DNA of 64,000 nucleotides from Kitasatospora phosalacinea (GCF_030268885.1 NZ_BSSA01000018.1:109590-173589), one strand, 5' to 3'. Numbered from the stretch's first letter, positions 18,513-27,331 are shown. The notes: generated by a model not told the origin, from the letters alone. Program-made: numbers and translations.

Positions 18513-19862
18513 GTGGACGAGCCCGACCTTTTCACGCACGCTGCCGAGGAACGCCAGAGCGCCGAGCCCGGGCGGGCCCCGCTCGCGGTGCGGATGCGGC
18601 CGCGGACGCTGGAGGAGGTGGCCGGGCAGCAGAAGCTGCTGCGGGACGGCTCCCCGCTGCGGCGGCTGGTCGCGGGGGCGAAGGGGCCCGCGGCGACCAG
18701 CTCGGTGATCCTGTGGGGGCCGCCGGGGACGGGCAAGACCACGCTGGCGCACGTGATCAGCCGGGCGGTGGAGGGCCGGTTCGTCGAGCTCTCCGCGATC
18801 ACGCACGGCGTCAAGGAGGTCCGGGCCGTGATCGACGGGGCCCGGCGGGCGGTGGGGATGAGCGGCCGGGAGACGGTGCTGTTCCTGGACGAGATCCACC
18901 GCTTCTCCAAGGCCCAGCAGGACTCGCTGCTGCCCGCGGTGGAGAACCGCTGGGTCACCCTGATCGCCGCGACCACCGAGAACCCGTACTTCTCGATCAT
19001 CTCGCCGCTGCTCTCGCGCAGCCTGCTGCTGACCCTGGAGTCCCTCACCGACGAGGACGTCCGCGCCCTGCTGCGCCGCGCCACCGTGGACGAGCGGGGC
19101 CTGGGCGGCAGCGTGGAGCTCAGCCCGGAGGCGGAGGACCACCTGGTGCGCCTCGCCGGGGGCGACGCCCGGCGGGCGCTGACCACGCTGGAGGCGGCCG
19201 CGGGGGCGGCGCTGGAGCAGGGCGAGAAGGTGCTGACCCTGGCGGCGACCGAGACGGCGGTGAACCAGGCCGCGGTGCGCTACGACCGGGACGGCGACCA
19301 GCACTACGACGTGGCGAGCGCGCTGATCAAGTCGATCCGGGGCAGCGACGTGGACGCCACGCTGCACTACCTGGCCCGGATGATCGAGGCCGGGGAGGAC
19401 CCGCGCTTCATCGCCCGCCGCCTGATGATCTCGGCCAGCGAGGACGTCGGCCTGGCCGACCCGACCGCGCTGCCCACCGCCGTCGCCGCCGCCCAGGCGG
19501 TCGCGCTGATCGGCTTCCCGGAGGCGCGGATCATCCTGTCCCAGGCGGCCATCGCGCTGGCCCTGGCGCCCAAGTCGAACGCCGCGTACCTGGCCATCGA
19601 CGCCGCCCTGGCGGACGTCCGGCAGGGCCTGGCCGGGGCGGTGCCGCCGCACCTGCGGGACGCCCACTACGGCGGGGCGAAGAAGCTCGGGCACGGCAAG
19701 GGGTACCAGTACCCGCACGACCTGCCGGAGGGCATCGCCGCCCAGCAGTACGCGCCGGACGAGGTGCACGGCAAGGAGTACTACAAGCCGACCAGGCGGG
19801 GCGGCGAGGCCCGGTACGCGGACATCGCCGAGTGGACCAGGGCCCGGCTCAAGGGGGAGTAG
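18513..19862 (+). CDS. rarA: Replication-associated recombination ATPase RarA/MgsA
   Basis: AAA+ ATPase of the clamp-loader clade that acts at stalled replication forks. The 449-residue product has Walker A GPPGTGKTT (69-77), Walker B VLFLDEIHRFSKAQQDSLLP, sensor 1 ATTENPYFS and arginine-finger region SPLLSRS. The C-terminal tetramerisation domain contains ARRLMISASEDVGLADP and HYGGAKKLGHGKGYQYPHD, which is diagnostic for RarA. The GTG at 18513 lacks a ribosome binding site and has a -10 just upstream. It is followed by the long rpsD leader. Confidence 0.93.
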   Translation: MDEPDLFTHAAEERQSAEPGRAPLAVRMRPRTLEEVAGQQKLLRDGSPLRRLVAGAKGPAATSSVILWGPPGTGKTTLAHVISRAVEGRFVELSAITHGVKEVRAVIDGARRAVGMSGRETVLFLDEIHRFSKAQQDSLLPAVENRWVTLIAATTENPYFSIISPLLSRSLLLTLESLTDEDVRALLRRATVDERGLGGSVELSPEAEDHLVRLAGGDARRALTTLEAAAGAALEQGEKVLTLAATETAVNQAAVRYDRDGDQHYDVASALIKSIRGSDVDATLHYLARMIEAGEDPRFIARRLMISASEDVGLADPTALPTAVAAAQAVALIGFPEARIILSQAAIALALAPKSNAAYLAIDAALADVRQGLAGAVPPHLRDAHYGGAKKLGHGKGYQYPHDLPEGIAAQQYAPDEVHGKEYYKPTRRGGEARYADIAEWTRARLKGE

Positions 19863-19885
19863 CCGGGGGGGAGCGGGGAGTCCCG

Positions 19886-19891
19886 TATAGT
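19886..19891 (+). promoter_or_regulatory. Candidate -10 of rpsD
   Basis: TATAGT at 19886-19891, 24 bp after the rarA stop, would start a transcript near 19898 and give an rpsD leader of about 285 nt. No good -35 is seen. Confidence 0.4.
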
Positions 19892-19897
19892 AGGGGG

Positions 19898-20183
19898 GTG
19901 TGTCCCGGGCCCGGGGTTCCGCGAGGAGCGACCGGCCGCACCAGCGGGGCACCGAACCGGGGCCTCCCGCAAGGGAGTTCCCCCAGGAGCGGCGCGCACC
20001 GGTCTTCGGTGTCGCGGGCAGCCCACCACCCTTCCCGGTCGGTGGGCCTCTCGTGTGCAAGCACATAGTGCCCGGTCGCGGAGAGCGGCTGACCGTCCGG
20101 CAACGGACGGTTTTTCTCCGGACCGCGAGGAGCGTCCTCCGTCAACACCTGGTGACAGCCGTATCTGAACAGGAAAAGGAAAC
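19898..20183 (+). promoter_or_regulatory. Structured rpsD leader with attenuator-like hairpin
   Basis: This is the 321-bp gap before rpsD. It contains a series of hairpins: CTCCC-GCAA-GGGAG (19964-19977), CACCG/CGGTG (19997-20011), GCCCACC/GGTGGGC (20021-20047), TGTG/CACA around 20055-20065, and ACCGTCCG-GCAA-CGGACGGT (20092-20111) followed by TTTT. The last is a textbook intrinsic terminator about 70 nt before the start codon. S4 autoregulates through leaders in other bacteria, so a cis-acting regulatory RNA is plausible here, but I do not recognise a known leader class. Confidence 0.5.
20092..20115 (+). terminator. Intrinsic terminator in the rpsD leader
   Basis: An 8-bp perfect stem with a GCAA tetraloop and a U-tract. 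It either ends rarA read-through or attenuates rpsD. If it ends rarA, rpsD needs a promoter in the remaining 70 bp, where I see no strong one. Confidence 0.7.
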
Positions 20184-20798
20184 ATGGCGAACCAGAAGCG
20201 CCCCAAGGTCAAGATCGCCCGTGCCCTCGGCGTTCCGCTGACCCCGAAGTCCGTCAAGTACTTCGAGGCCCGCCCGTACCCGCCCGGCCAGCACGGCCGC
20301 GGCCGCAAGCAGAACTCTGACTACAAGGTCCGTCTGACCGAGAAGCAGCGTCTGCGCGCGCAGTACGACCTCAGCGAGAAGCAGATGGCGCGTGCCTTCG
20401 AGGCCGCCAAGAAGGTCGAGGGCAAGACCGGTGAGGCGCTCGTCGGCCTGCTGGAGACCCGCCTCGACGCCCTGGTCCTGCGTTCGGGCATCGCCCGCAC
20501 CATCTACCAGGCCCGCCAGATGGTCGTGCACGGCCACATCGAGGTCAACGGCTCGAAGGTCAACAAGCCGTCGTTCCAGATGAAGCCGGGCTACGTCGTC
20601 ACGGTGAAGGACAAGTCCAAGGAGAAGGTCCCCTTCCAGGTGGCTCGCGAGGGCGGCAACGCCGGCGAGGGCCAGACCCCGAAGTACCTCGAGGTCAACC
20701 TGAAGGCCCTGGCCTTCCGCCTGGACCGCGCGCCGCAGCGCCGCGAGGTTCCGGTCATCTGCGACGAGCAGCTCGTCGTCGAGTACTACTCGCGCTGA
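20184..20798 (+). CDS. rpsD: 30S ribosomal protein S4
   Basis: Primary 16S rRNA-binding protein of the small subunit. The 204-residue product has the S4 N-terminal domain (RPKVKIARALGVPLTPKSVKYFEARPYPPG-type opening) and an S4 RNA-binding domain at about 92-155 (LDALVLRSGIARTIYQARQMVVHGHI). No zinc-binding Cys cluster is seen at the N-terminus, so this is the zinc-free type. The ATG at 20184 follows AGGAAAAGGAAAC. It stands alone rather than in the alpha operon, as usual in actinobacteria, with its own leader and terminator. Confidence 0.97.
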   Translation: MANQKRPKVKIARALGVPLTPKSVKYFEARPYPPGQHGRGRKQNSDYKVRLTEKQRLRAQYDLSEKQMARAFEAAKKVEGKTGEALVGLLETRLDALVLRSGIARTIYQARQMVVHGHIEVNGSKVNKPSFQMKPGYVVTVKDKSKEKVPFQVAREGGNAGEGQTPKYLEVNLKALAFRLDRAPQRREVPVICDEQLVVEYYSR

Positions 20799-22966
20799 CC
20801 CGCGAGCGGAACGCCCCCTCGGTCCTCGGACCGCGGGGGCGTTTCCCGTTTCCCGCCGGAAGTCCCGGGGTGCTCGCCGCCGAGGGCGCGGCGGACGGCG
20901 GCGTCCAGGTCGAGCCGGGAGCCGATCCGGAAGGCGGCCGCGTGCTCCTGCTCGGTCAGGCCGTCGCGGGCGCGCTGCTCGCACTCCCGGTGCGGGCCGT
21001 TGAAGGAGCGGGAGCCGAAGAACGGGGTGCCGACGGCCCGCCACAGCCGGTGCGCGGCGCCCTGCAGCACCCGGGCCTCGTGCAGGTCGGCGTCCGGGCC
21101 CTCGGTGGCCAGCAGTGCCAGCAGGTCCATCGACAGCACGATGCCCAGCAGGTCGCGGAACAGGTGGTTCAGCCGCATCGACTCGCGGGCGAAGGCCCGG
21201 GCCGGCCGCAGGTCGCCCGCCTGCCGCCGGGCGAGGGCCATCGCGTACAGGCAGTACCCGTACACCCACTGCTCGCCGTGCTCCTCGCAGGTCTCGCGGA
21301 CCCGCTCGACCCAGGCCCGGCCGCTCTCCTCGTCACCCTGGAAGAGGTGGGCGAGGGCGAGTTCGAACATGGCCATCAGGACGTTCGCGTTGAGCTCGCC
21401 GAGCGCGTCGTAGTGCCACAGCGCCTCCTCGAACAGCTCGGCGGCGCGGGCCGGTTCGTCGCTGATCAGGGCGGCGCAGCCCTGCCGGTGGACGGCGTAG
21501 GCCAGCGCCCGGTCGTCGCCGGTGTCCAGGGCCTGGCGGCGGCACTCCTCCAGGGCGGGGCGGGCCCGGTCCAGGTCGCCCTGCAGGGTGGCGAGGTAGC
21601 CGGTGACCCAGAGCGCCTTGGCCCGGGCGTCGGTGGGTTCGGGGGCCAGCGCGAGGGCGCGGTCGAGCCAGTGCCGGCCCTCGCCGAGGTGGCCGGTGCC
21701 GACCCAGAAGTACCAGAGCGTCCCGGCCAGGACGAGGGCGAACTGCTCCTCGCCGGGCTCGGCGAGCGAGAACTCCAGAGCGGCGCGCAGGTTGGCGTGG
21801 GCGAGCCGGGTGCGTTCGGCGGTCTCGGCCTGCCGGGGGCCGAACCACTCGACCTCGCCCCAGGTGGCGACGCCGAGGTACCAGTCGCGGTGGCGGCGCA
21901 GCAGCCGCTGCTCGTCGCCGCCCGCCCGCAGCCAGTGGCCGCCGTACTCGCGCAGGGTGTCGAGCATCCGGAAGCGGACGGTGCCGTCGTCGTCGAGCCG
22001 GTCCAGGACGGACTTGTCGACCAGCGAGTCGACCAGGTCCAGGACGTCGTCGGCGTCCAGGCCGCGGCCCGCGCAGACGTACTCGGCGGCGTCCAGGTCG
22101 AAGCCCCCGGCGAAGACCGAGAGGCGGGCCCAGAGTAAACGTTCCTGCATGGTGCAGAGTTCGTGGCTCCAGCCGATCGCGGTGCGCAGCGCCCGGTGCC
22201 GGTCCGGGGACGTCCGGTCGCCGCCGGTGAGCAGCCGGAAGCGGTCCTCCAGCCGGGCGGCCAACTGCTCGACCGAGAGCGCACGCAGCCGGCCGGCCGC
22301 CAGCTCCAGGGCCAGCGGGATGCCGTCCAGCCGGCGGCACAGCAGCTCCACCCCGTCCCGGTTGCGGGAGTCCAGCCGGAAGTCGGGCCGGACGGCGGCG
22401 GCCCGGTCGGCGAACAGCAGCACCGCCTCGGGCTCCGCGCCGTCCCGGTCGGCGGTCGGCCCGCAGGACAGCGGGGCCAGCGGCAGCAGGTGCTCGCCCG
22501 CGGCGCGCAGCGACTGCCGGGAGGTGGCGAGCACCCGCAGGCCGGGGGCGGCGCGCAGCAGCGCGTCCACCAGCTCGGCGCAGGCGTCGACCAGGTGCTC
22601 GCAGCCGTCCAGCACCAGCAGGGCCGCGCGGTCGGCGAGTTGCTCGACCAGCACGTCCAGCGGCGGGCGGGCGGTGTGGTCGGTCAGCCGCAGCGCCTCC
22701 AGCACGGCGTGGCCCAGCAGCAGCGGGTCCTGCACGGCGGAGACCTCGGCCAGGTGCGCGCCGTCCGGGAAGCCCCCGGCGAGCTGCGCGGCGGCGCGCA
22801 GGGCCAGCCGGGACTTGCCGACGCCGCCCGGGCCGGTCACCGTGACCAGCCGGGCCCGGCCCACCAGGGCGGTCAGCGCGGCGAGTTCGGCGCCCCGGCC
22901 GACGAAGCTGGTGACCTCGGCGGGGAGCCGCCCCGGGCCCCCGGGCGCCGCCGACCTGCTGACCAT
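20786..22966 (-). CDS. STAND/NB-ARC-type ATPase with TPR-like repeats, no DNA-binding domain
   Basis: A 726-residue protein: an NB-ARC-like ATPase (Walker A GPGGVGKS at 45-52, Walker B ALLVLDGCEHLVDA, GLRVLATSRQSL sensor, RLDGIPLALELAAGRL), a winged-helix-like segment, then TPR-like repeats to near the end. Streptomycete relatives of this shape are often LuxR or SARP regulators, but this one has no helix-turn-helix at either end. It may act as a sensor or scaffold with a partner. The ATG at 22966 (MVSRSAAPGG) just before LPAEVTSFVGR is preferred to the longer frame from 23098. Its 3' end overlaps rpsD by 13 bp. Confidence 0.82.
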   Translation of the reverse strand: MVSRSAAPGGPGRLPAEVTSFVGRGAELAALTALVGRARLVTVTGPGGVGKSRLALRAAAQLAGGFPDGAHLAEVSAVQDPLLLGHAVLEALRLTDHTARPPLDVLVEQLADRAALLVLDGCEHLVDACAELVDALLRAAPGLRVLATSRQSLRAAGEHLLPLAPLSCGPTADRDGAEPEAVLLFADRAAAVRPDFRLDSRNRDGVELLCRRLDGIPLALELAAGRLRALSVEQLAARLEDRFRLLTGGDRTSPDRHRALRTAIGWSHELCTMQERLLWARLSVFAGGFDLDAAEYVCAGRGLDADDVLDLVDSLVDKSVLDRLDDDGTVRFRMLDTLREYGGHWLRAGGDEQRLLRRHRDWYLGVATWGEVEWFGPRQAETAERTRLAHANLRAALEFSLAEPGEEQFALVLAGTLWYFWVGTGHLGEGRHWLDRALALAPEPTDARAKALWVTGYLATLQGDLDRARPALEECRRQALDTGDDRALAYAVHRQGCAALISDEPARAAELFEEALWHYDALGELNANVLMAMFELALAHLFQGDEESGRAWVERVRETCEEHGEQWVYGYCLYAMALARRQAGDLRPARAFARESMRLNHLFRDLLGIVLSMDLLALLATEGPDADLHEARVLQGAAHRLWRAVGTPFFGSRSFNGPHRECEQRARDGLTEQEHAAAFRIGSRLDLDAAVRRALGGEHPGTSGGKRETPPRSEDRGGVPLAGQRE
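20810..20843 (+). terminator. Terminator after rpsD
   Basis: AACGCCCCCTCGGTCC (20810-20825) pairs with GGACCGCGGGGGCGTT (20828-20843) with one mismatch, followed by TCCC. The hairpin also lies inside the last codons of the convergent gene. Confidence 0.75.
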
Positions 22967-23193
22967 GGACGCCCCCGTCGCGATGGGAGAACCGGAACCT
23001 GCCGGCCCGCGCTCCGCGAGCCAAACCCCCAACGAGGTGACCTGACGGTAGGTTACGCGCGGCGTCCGCGCCTCCGGCCGGGCCGGGGACGGGCCCACCG
23101 GCGGATATACCGGTCGGGGAAGACGGCGCTGTCGCGATAGGGTTCAACCCTAGGCTTGACGAATTGGCCGCACAGGCGAGGGAGCGCGCGAAG

Positions 23194-23673
23194 GTGTCCG
23201 TGGGAGAGCTGGCCGGGCTGCTGGTCGCCGTCTTCTGGGCGGTCCTGGTCACCCTGCTCGCCGTGGTGCTGGTGCGGCTGTCCAAAGTGCTGCGGGAGGC
23301 GACCGTGCTGGTCGCCGCCGTCACCGAGCAGGCCGTGCCGCTGCTGCAGGACGCGAACGCCGCCGTCCGCAGCGCGCACGAGCAGCTGGAGCGGGTCGAC
23401 GAGATCACCGCCAACGTGCAGGACGCCGCGGCCGACGCCAAGGCGCTGTCCTCCACCGTGGCCGCGACGCTGGGCGGGCCGCTGGTGAAGGTGGCGGCGT
23501 TCAGCTACGGGGTGCGCAAGGCTGTCGCCCGGCAGCGGGACGGATCGCTCGCGGTGCCCCAACAGGCCGGTGAGCGCGAGGAGTTGGCCCGGCTGATCCG
23601 GGCCGAGGTGCGGGCCGCGACGGCTCCGCGCGGCGGGCTGCTGGCCCGGGTCCGCCGGGCCGTGAGGGGCTGA
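23194..23673 (+). CDS. DUF948-type membrane protein
   Basis: A 159-residue protein with one N-terminal membrane helix (about 4-24) and a long helical, coiled-coil-like region (VTEQAVPLLQDANAAVRSAHEQLERVDEI) typical of DUF948. A basic C-terminus follows. The function is unknown. The GTG at 23194 (MSVGELAGLLVAVFWAV) is chosen because GAGGGAG at 23178-23184 is 9 bases upstream. It heads the cluster DUF948-DUF6167-alaS-ruvX, whose tight spacing suggests one transcript. Confidence 0.82.
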   Translation: MSVGELAGLLVAVFWAVLVTLLAVVLVRLSKVLREATVLVAAVTEQAVPLLQDANAAVRSAHEQLERVDEITANVQDAAADAKALSSTVAATLGGPLVKVAAFSYGVRKAVARQRDGSLAVPQQAGEREELARLIRAEVRAATAPRGGLLARVRRAVRG

Positions 23674-23678
23674 CGGCG

Positions 23679-24119
23679 ATGGTGCGCAGGATCTTCTGGA
23701 TGGCCGTCGGCGCGGGCGCCACGGTCTGGGCCATGAACAAGGCCAACGAGGCGGTGCACCGCCTCACCCCGGACTCGCTGTCCGGCACCGCCGCCCGCGG
23801 CGCCCTGCAGCTCGGCGACGCCGCCAGGCGCTTCGCCCGGGACGTCCGCTCCGGCATGGACGAGCGCGAGCGCGAGCTGCGCGCCGACCTCGGACTGGAC
23901 GGCACCGCGGTCGTCGAGCCGCCGCGCCGCCGCGCGCTGAGCGGGTCGGCGCCCGCGGACGACGGGGCCCGAGCTATCTCGGCGGCCCCGGGCTCCCCGG
24001 CCGCCGCCCTGCCCCCGTCCCCGCGCGCCCCGCGCCGCACCACCCCCCAGACCATCGTTGCCAAGCCCCGACAGCGCGAGCTGCCGGGCCGCACGACCGA
24101 TCGGAAGGACCCCCACTGA
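23679..24119 (+). CDS. Small conserved actinobacterial protein (DUF6167-like)
   Basis: A 146-residue protein with a hydrophobic N-terminal segment (VRRIFWMAVGAGATVWAMNKA), a middle amphipathic region (GAARRFARDVRSGMDERERELRADLGL) and a disordered Pro/Arg/Ala tail. It is recalled as a conserved gene upstream of alaS in streptomycetes. The function is unknown. It starts 5 bp after the DUF948 gene and its TGA shares one base with the alaS ATG, so it is translationally coupled to both. Confidence 0.78.
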   Translation: MVRRIFWMAVGAGATVWAMNKANEAVHRLTPDSLSGTAARGALQLGDAARRFARDVRSGMDERERELRADLGLDGTAVVEPPRRRALSGSAPADDGARAISAAPGSPAAALPPSPRAPRRTTPQTIVAKPRQRELPGRTTDRKDPH

Positions 24120-26785
24120 TGGAGTCGGCAGAGATCCGCCGCCGCTGGCTGCGCTTCTTCGAGGAGCGCGGCCACACCGTCGTACCGTCGGCCTCGCTGG
24201 TCGCCGACGACCCCACCCTGCTGCTGGTCAACGCCGGCATGGTGCCCTTCAAGCCGTACTTCCTCGGCGAGATCAAGCCGCAGTTCTCGCGCGCCACCAG
24301 CGTGCAGAAGTGCGTGCGCACCCTGGACATCGAGGAGGTCGGGAAGACCACCCGGCACGGCTCCTTCTTCCAGATGTGCGGCAACTTCTCGTTCGGCGAC
24401 TACTTCAAGGAAGGCGCCATCAAGTTCGCCTGGGAGCTGCTGACCAGCTCGGTGGCGGACGGCGGCTACGGCCTGGAGCCCGAGAAGCTCTGGATCACCG
24501 TCTACAAGGACGACGACGAGGCCGAGCAGATCTGGCGCGACGTGATCGGCGTCCCGTCCGAGCGGATCCAGCGCCTGGGCATGAAGGACAACTTCTGGTC
24601 GATGGGCGTCCCCGGCCCGTGCGGCCCGTGCTCGGAGATCAACTACGACCGCGGCCCCGCGTACGGCGAGGAGGGCGGCCCGGCGGTCAACGGCGAGCGC
24701 TACCTGGAGATCTGGAACCTGGTCTTCATGCAGTACGAGCGCGGCCACGGCGACGGCAAGGACGGGTTCGAGATCCTCGGCGACCTGCCGAGCAAGAACA
24801 TCGACACCGGCCTCGGCCTGGAGCGCCTCGCCGCCGTCCTGCAGGGCGTCGACAACCTCTTCGAGATCGACACCAGCCGGATGATCCTCGACCGCGCCGC
24901 CGAGCTCACCGGCCACACCTACGGCGCCGAGCACAAGTCGGACGTGTCGCTGCGCGTGGTCACCGACCACTTCCGCACCGCGCTGATGCTGGTCGGCGAC
25001 GGCGTCACCCCCGGCAACGAGGGCCGCGGCTACGTGCTGCGCCGCATCCTGCGCCGGGCGATCCGCAACATGCGGCTGCTGGGCGCCACCGAGCCGGTCG
25101 CCAAGGACCTGATCGACATCTCGATCAAGGCGATGGCTCCGCAGTACCCGGAGCTGGAGACCGACCGCAAGCGGATCGAGACGGTCGTCGTCGCCGAGGA
25201 GAACGCCTTCCTGCAGACCCTGCGCTCCGGCACCAACCTGCTGGACGCCGCGGTCACCGAGACCAGGCAGTCCGGCGGCGCGGTGCTCTCCGGCGAGCAG
25301 GCGTTCAAGCTGCACGACACCTACGGCTTCCCGATCGACCTGACCCTGGAGATGGCCGAGGAGCAGGGCCTGCAGGTCGACGAGGCCGGGTTCCGCCGCC
25401 TGATGCAGGAGCAGCGCGACCGGGCCAAGGCCGACGCCAAGGCGAAGAAGATGGGCCACGCCGACGTCGCCGCGTACCGCGAGGTCGCCGACCGGGCCGG
25501 GGCGTCCGTCTTCACCGGCTACGCCAACACCGAGGGCGAGGCCACCGTGGTCGGCCTGCTGGTGGACGGCGTGCCCTCGCCGGCGGCCACCGAGGGCGAC
25601 GAGGTCGAGCTGATCCTCGACCGCACCCCGTTCTACGCCGAGGGCGGCGGCCAGCTCGCCGACCACGGCCGGATCCGGCTGGACTCCGGCGCGGTCGTCG
25701 AGGTCCGGGACGTCCAGCAGCCGGTGCCCGGCGTGATCGTGCACTCCGGCGGGGTGCTGTTCGGCGAGGTGGTGCTGGGCGCGTCCGCGTACGCCACCAT
25801 CGACACCGACCGCCGCCGGGCCGTCTCGCGCGCCCACTCGGCCACCCACCTGACCCACCAGGCGCTGCGCGACGCGCTCGGCCCGACCGCCGCCCAGGCC
25901 GGTTCGGAGAACGCGCCGGGCCGCTTCCGCTTCGACTTCGGCTCGCCCGCGGCCGTCCCCGGCTCGGTGCTGACCGACGTGGAGCAGAAGATCAACGAGG
26001 TGCTGGTCCGCGAACTCGACGTCACCGCCGAGGTGATGACGATGGACGAGGCCCGCAAGCAGGGCGCCATCGCGATGTTCGGCGAGAAGTACGGCGACTC
26101 GGTGCGCGTGGTCACCATCGGCGACTTCTCCAAGGAGCTGTGCGGCGGCACGCACGTCGGCAACACTGCCCAGCTGGGCCTGGTGAAGCTGCTCGGCGAG
26201 TCCTCGATCGGCTCCGGCGTGCGCCGCGTCGAGGCGCTGGTCGGCGTCGACGCGTACAAGTTCCTGGCCCGCGAGCACACCGTGGTCTCCCAGCTGACCG
26301 AGCTGGTCAAGGGCCGCCCGGAGGAGCTGCCGGAGAAGATCTCCGGGATGCTCGCCAAGCTCAAGGACGCCGAGAAGGAGATCGAGAAGTTCCGCGCGGA
26401 GAAGGTCCTGCAGGCCGCCGCGGGCCTGGCCGAGGGCGCGGAGGACGTCCGGGGCGTGGCCCTGGTCGCCGCCCGGGTCGGTGACGGCACCGGCGCGGAC
26501 GAGCTGCGCAAGCTGGTGCTGGACGTCCGGGCCCGGCTCGGCTCCCGTCCGGCCGTGGTCGCCGCGTTCACCGTCGCGAACGACCGCCCGCTGACCGTGA
26601 TCGCCACCAACGAGGACGCCCGCGGGCGCGGCATCAAGGCGGGCGAGCTGGTCCGCGCCGCGGCCAAGACCCTCGGCGGCGGCGGTGGCGGCAAGGACGA
26701 CGTGGCGCAGGGCGGCGGCACCAACCCGGCCGCCGTCGCGGACGCCATCGAGGCCGTGCGGGCGCTGGTGGCCGAGCGCGCGTGA
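24119..26785 (+). CDS. alaS: Alanyl-tRNA synthetase
   Basis: Charges tRNA-Ala and edits mischarged Ser/Gly. The 888-residue product has the class II aminoacylation core at the N-terminus (RRRWLRFFEERGHTVVPSASL, RCGSFFQMCGNFSFGDYFKEGA-type motif), the tRNA-recognition domain, an editing domain with zinc motifs HSATHLTH and CGGTHVGNTAQ, and the C-Ala domain with a Gly-rich end (LGGGGGGKDD). The ATG at 24119 overlaps the preceding stop by 1 base. ruvX follows with a GTGA overlap. Confidence 0.97.
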   Translation: MESAEIRRRWLRFFEERGHTVVPSASLVADDPTLLLVNAGMVPFKPYFLGEIKPQFSRATSVQKCVRTLDIEEVGKTTRHGSFFQMCGNFSFGDYFKEGAIKFAWELLTSSVADGGYGLEPEKLWITVYKDDDEAEQIWRDVIGVPSERIQRLGMKDNFWSMGVPGPCGPCSEINYDRGPAYGEEGGPAVNGERYLEIWNLVFMQYERGHGDGKDGFEILGDLPSKNIDTGLGLERLAAVLQGVDNLFEIDTSRMILDRAAELTGHTYGAEHKSDVSLRVVTDHFRTALMLVGDGVTPGNEGRGYVLRRILRRAIRNMRLLGATEPVAKDLIDISIKAMAPQYPELETDRKRIETVVVAEENAFLQTLRSGTNLLDAAVTETRQSGGAVLSGEQAFKLHDTYGFPIDLTLEMAEEQGLQVDEAGFRRLMQEQRDRAKADAKAKKMGHADVAAYREVADRAGASVFTGYANTEGEATVVGLLVDGVPSPAATEGDEVELILDRTPFYAEGGGQLADHGRIRLDSGAVVEVRDVQQPVPGVIVHSGGVLFGEVVLGASAYATIDTDRRRAVSRAHSATHLTHQALRDALGPTAAQAGSENAPGRFRFDFGSPAAVPGSVLTDVEQKINEVLVRELDVTAEVMTMDEARKQGAIAMFGEKYGDSVRVVTIGDFSKELCGGTHVGNTAQLGLVKLLGESSIGSGVRRVEALVGVDAYKFLAREHTVVSQLTELVKGRPEELPEKISGMLAKLKDAEKEIEKFRAEKVLQAAAGLAEGAEDVRGVALVAARVGDGTGADELRKLVLDVRARLGSRPAVVAAFTVANDRPLTVIATNEDARGRGIKAGELVRAAAKTLGGGGGGKDDVAQGGGTNPAAVADAIEAVRALVAERA

Positions 26786-27270
26786 GTGACGAGCACATCG
26801 AGGAGCGGGTCTTCCGGCGCGGCCGGCGGATCGCCGTCGACGTGGGTGACGCCCGGATCGGGGTCGCGGTCTGCGACCCCGACGGGCTGATCGCCACGCC
26901 GGTGGAGACCGTCCCCGCCGGGGGCCGCTCGCAGGCCCGGCTGAAGGCGATCGTCGAGGAGTACGAGGCGATCGAGGTGGTGGTCGGCCTGCCGCGCTCG
27001 CTGAACGGCAAGGAGGGCCCGGCCGCCGCCAAGGTCCGCGAGTACGCGGGCCGGCTGGCCGGACTGCTGTACCCCGTCGGCGTGCGGCTGGTGGACGAGC
27101 GGATGACCACCGTCACCGCCGCCGCCGGGCTGCGGGCCTCCGGCCGGTCGGCGAAGAAGGGCCGCTCGGTGATCGACCAGGCCGCCGCCGTGGTGATCCT
27201 GCAGTCGGCCCTTGAGACCGAACGGGTGAGCGGTCGGGCGCCCGGTGAGAGTGTCGAGCCGGTCATCTGA
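26782..27270 (+). CDS. ruvX: Putative pre-16S rRNA nuclease / YqgF resolvase-like protein
   Basis: RNase H-fold protein of the YqgF family, linked in other bacteria to 16S rRNA 5'-end maturation. The 162-residue product has the first catalytic Asp in IAVDVGDARIGVAV, the second strand PRSLNGKEGP and the third acidic motif VRLVDERMTT, followed by KGRSVIDQAAAVVILQ. An extra basic head (EERVFRRGRR) precedes the fold. The GTG start overlaps the alaS stop by 4 bp. A 38-bp perfect palindrome 24 bp after its stop ends the operon. Confidence 0.93.
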   Translation: MSDEHIEERVFRRGRRIAVDVGDARIGVAVCDPDGLIATPVETVPAGGRSQARLKAIVEEYEAIEVVVGLPRSLNGKEGPAAAKVREYAGRLAGLLYPVGVRLVDERMTTVTAAAGLRASGRSAKKGRSVIDQAAAVVILQSALETERVSGRAPGESVEPVI

Positions 27271-27293
27271 TCGGTACGGGCTAGCTTCCCGGT

Positions 27294-27331
27294 AGAGGGT
27301 CCGTGCGGACGCGCGTCCGCACGGACCCTCT
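27294..27331. terminator. 38-bp perfect palindrome ending the alaS-ruvX operon
   Basis: AGAGGGTCCGTGCGGACG (27294-27311), a central CG, then its exact reverse complement (27314-27331). It lies 24 bp after ruvX and 28 bp before the first mltG start. There is no U-tract. It is probably a strong terminator. Confidence 0.75.

Noticed and set aside
20786..20900. A LuxR-type helix-turn-helix at the C-terminus of the STAND ATPase
   Set aside because: The last 100 residues hold no such motif. The frame ends in Gly/Arg/Pro-rich sequence over the rpsD terminator.
23760..24119. A T-box leader before alaS
   Set aside because: The space upstream is coding (DUF6167-like gene) and overlaps alaS. No T-box sequence is seen.
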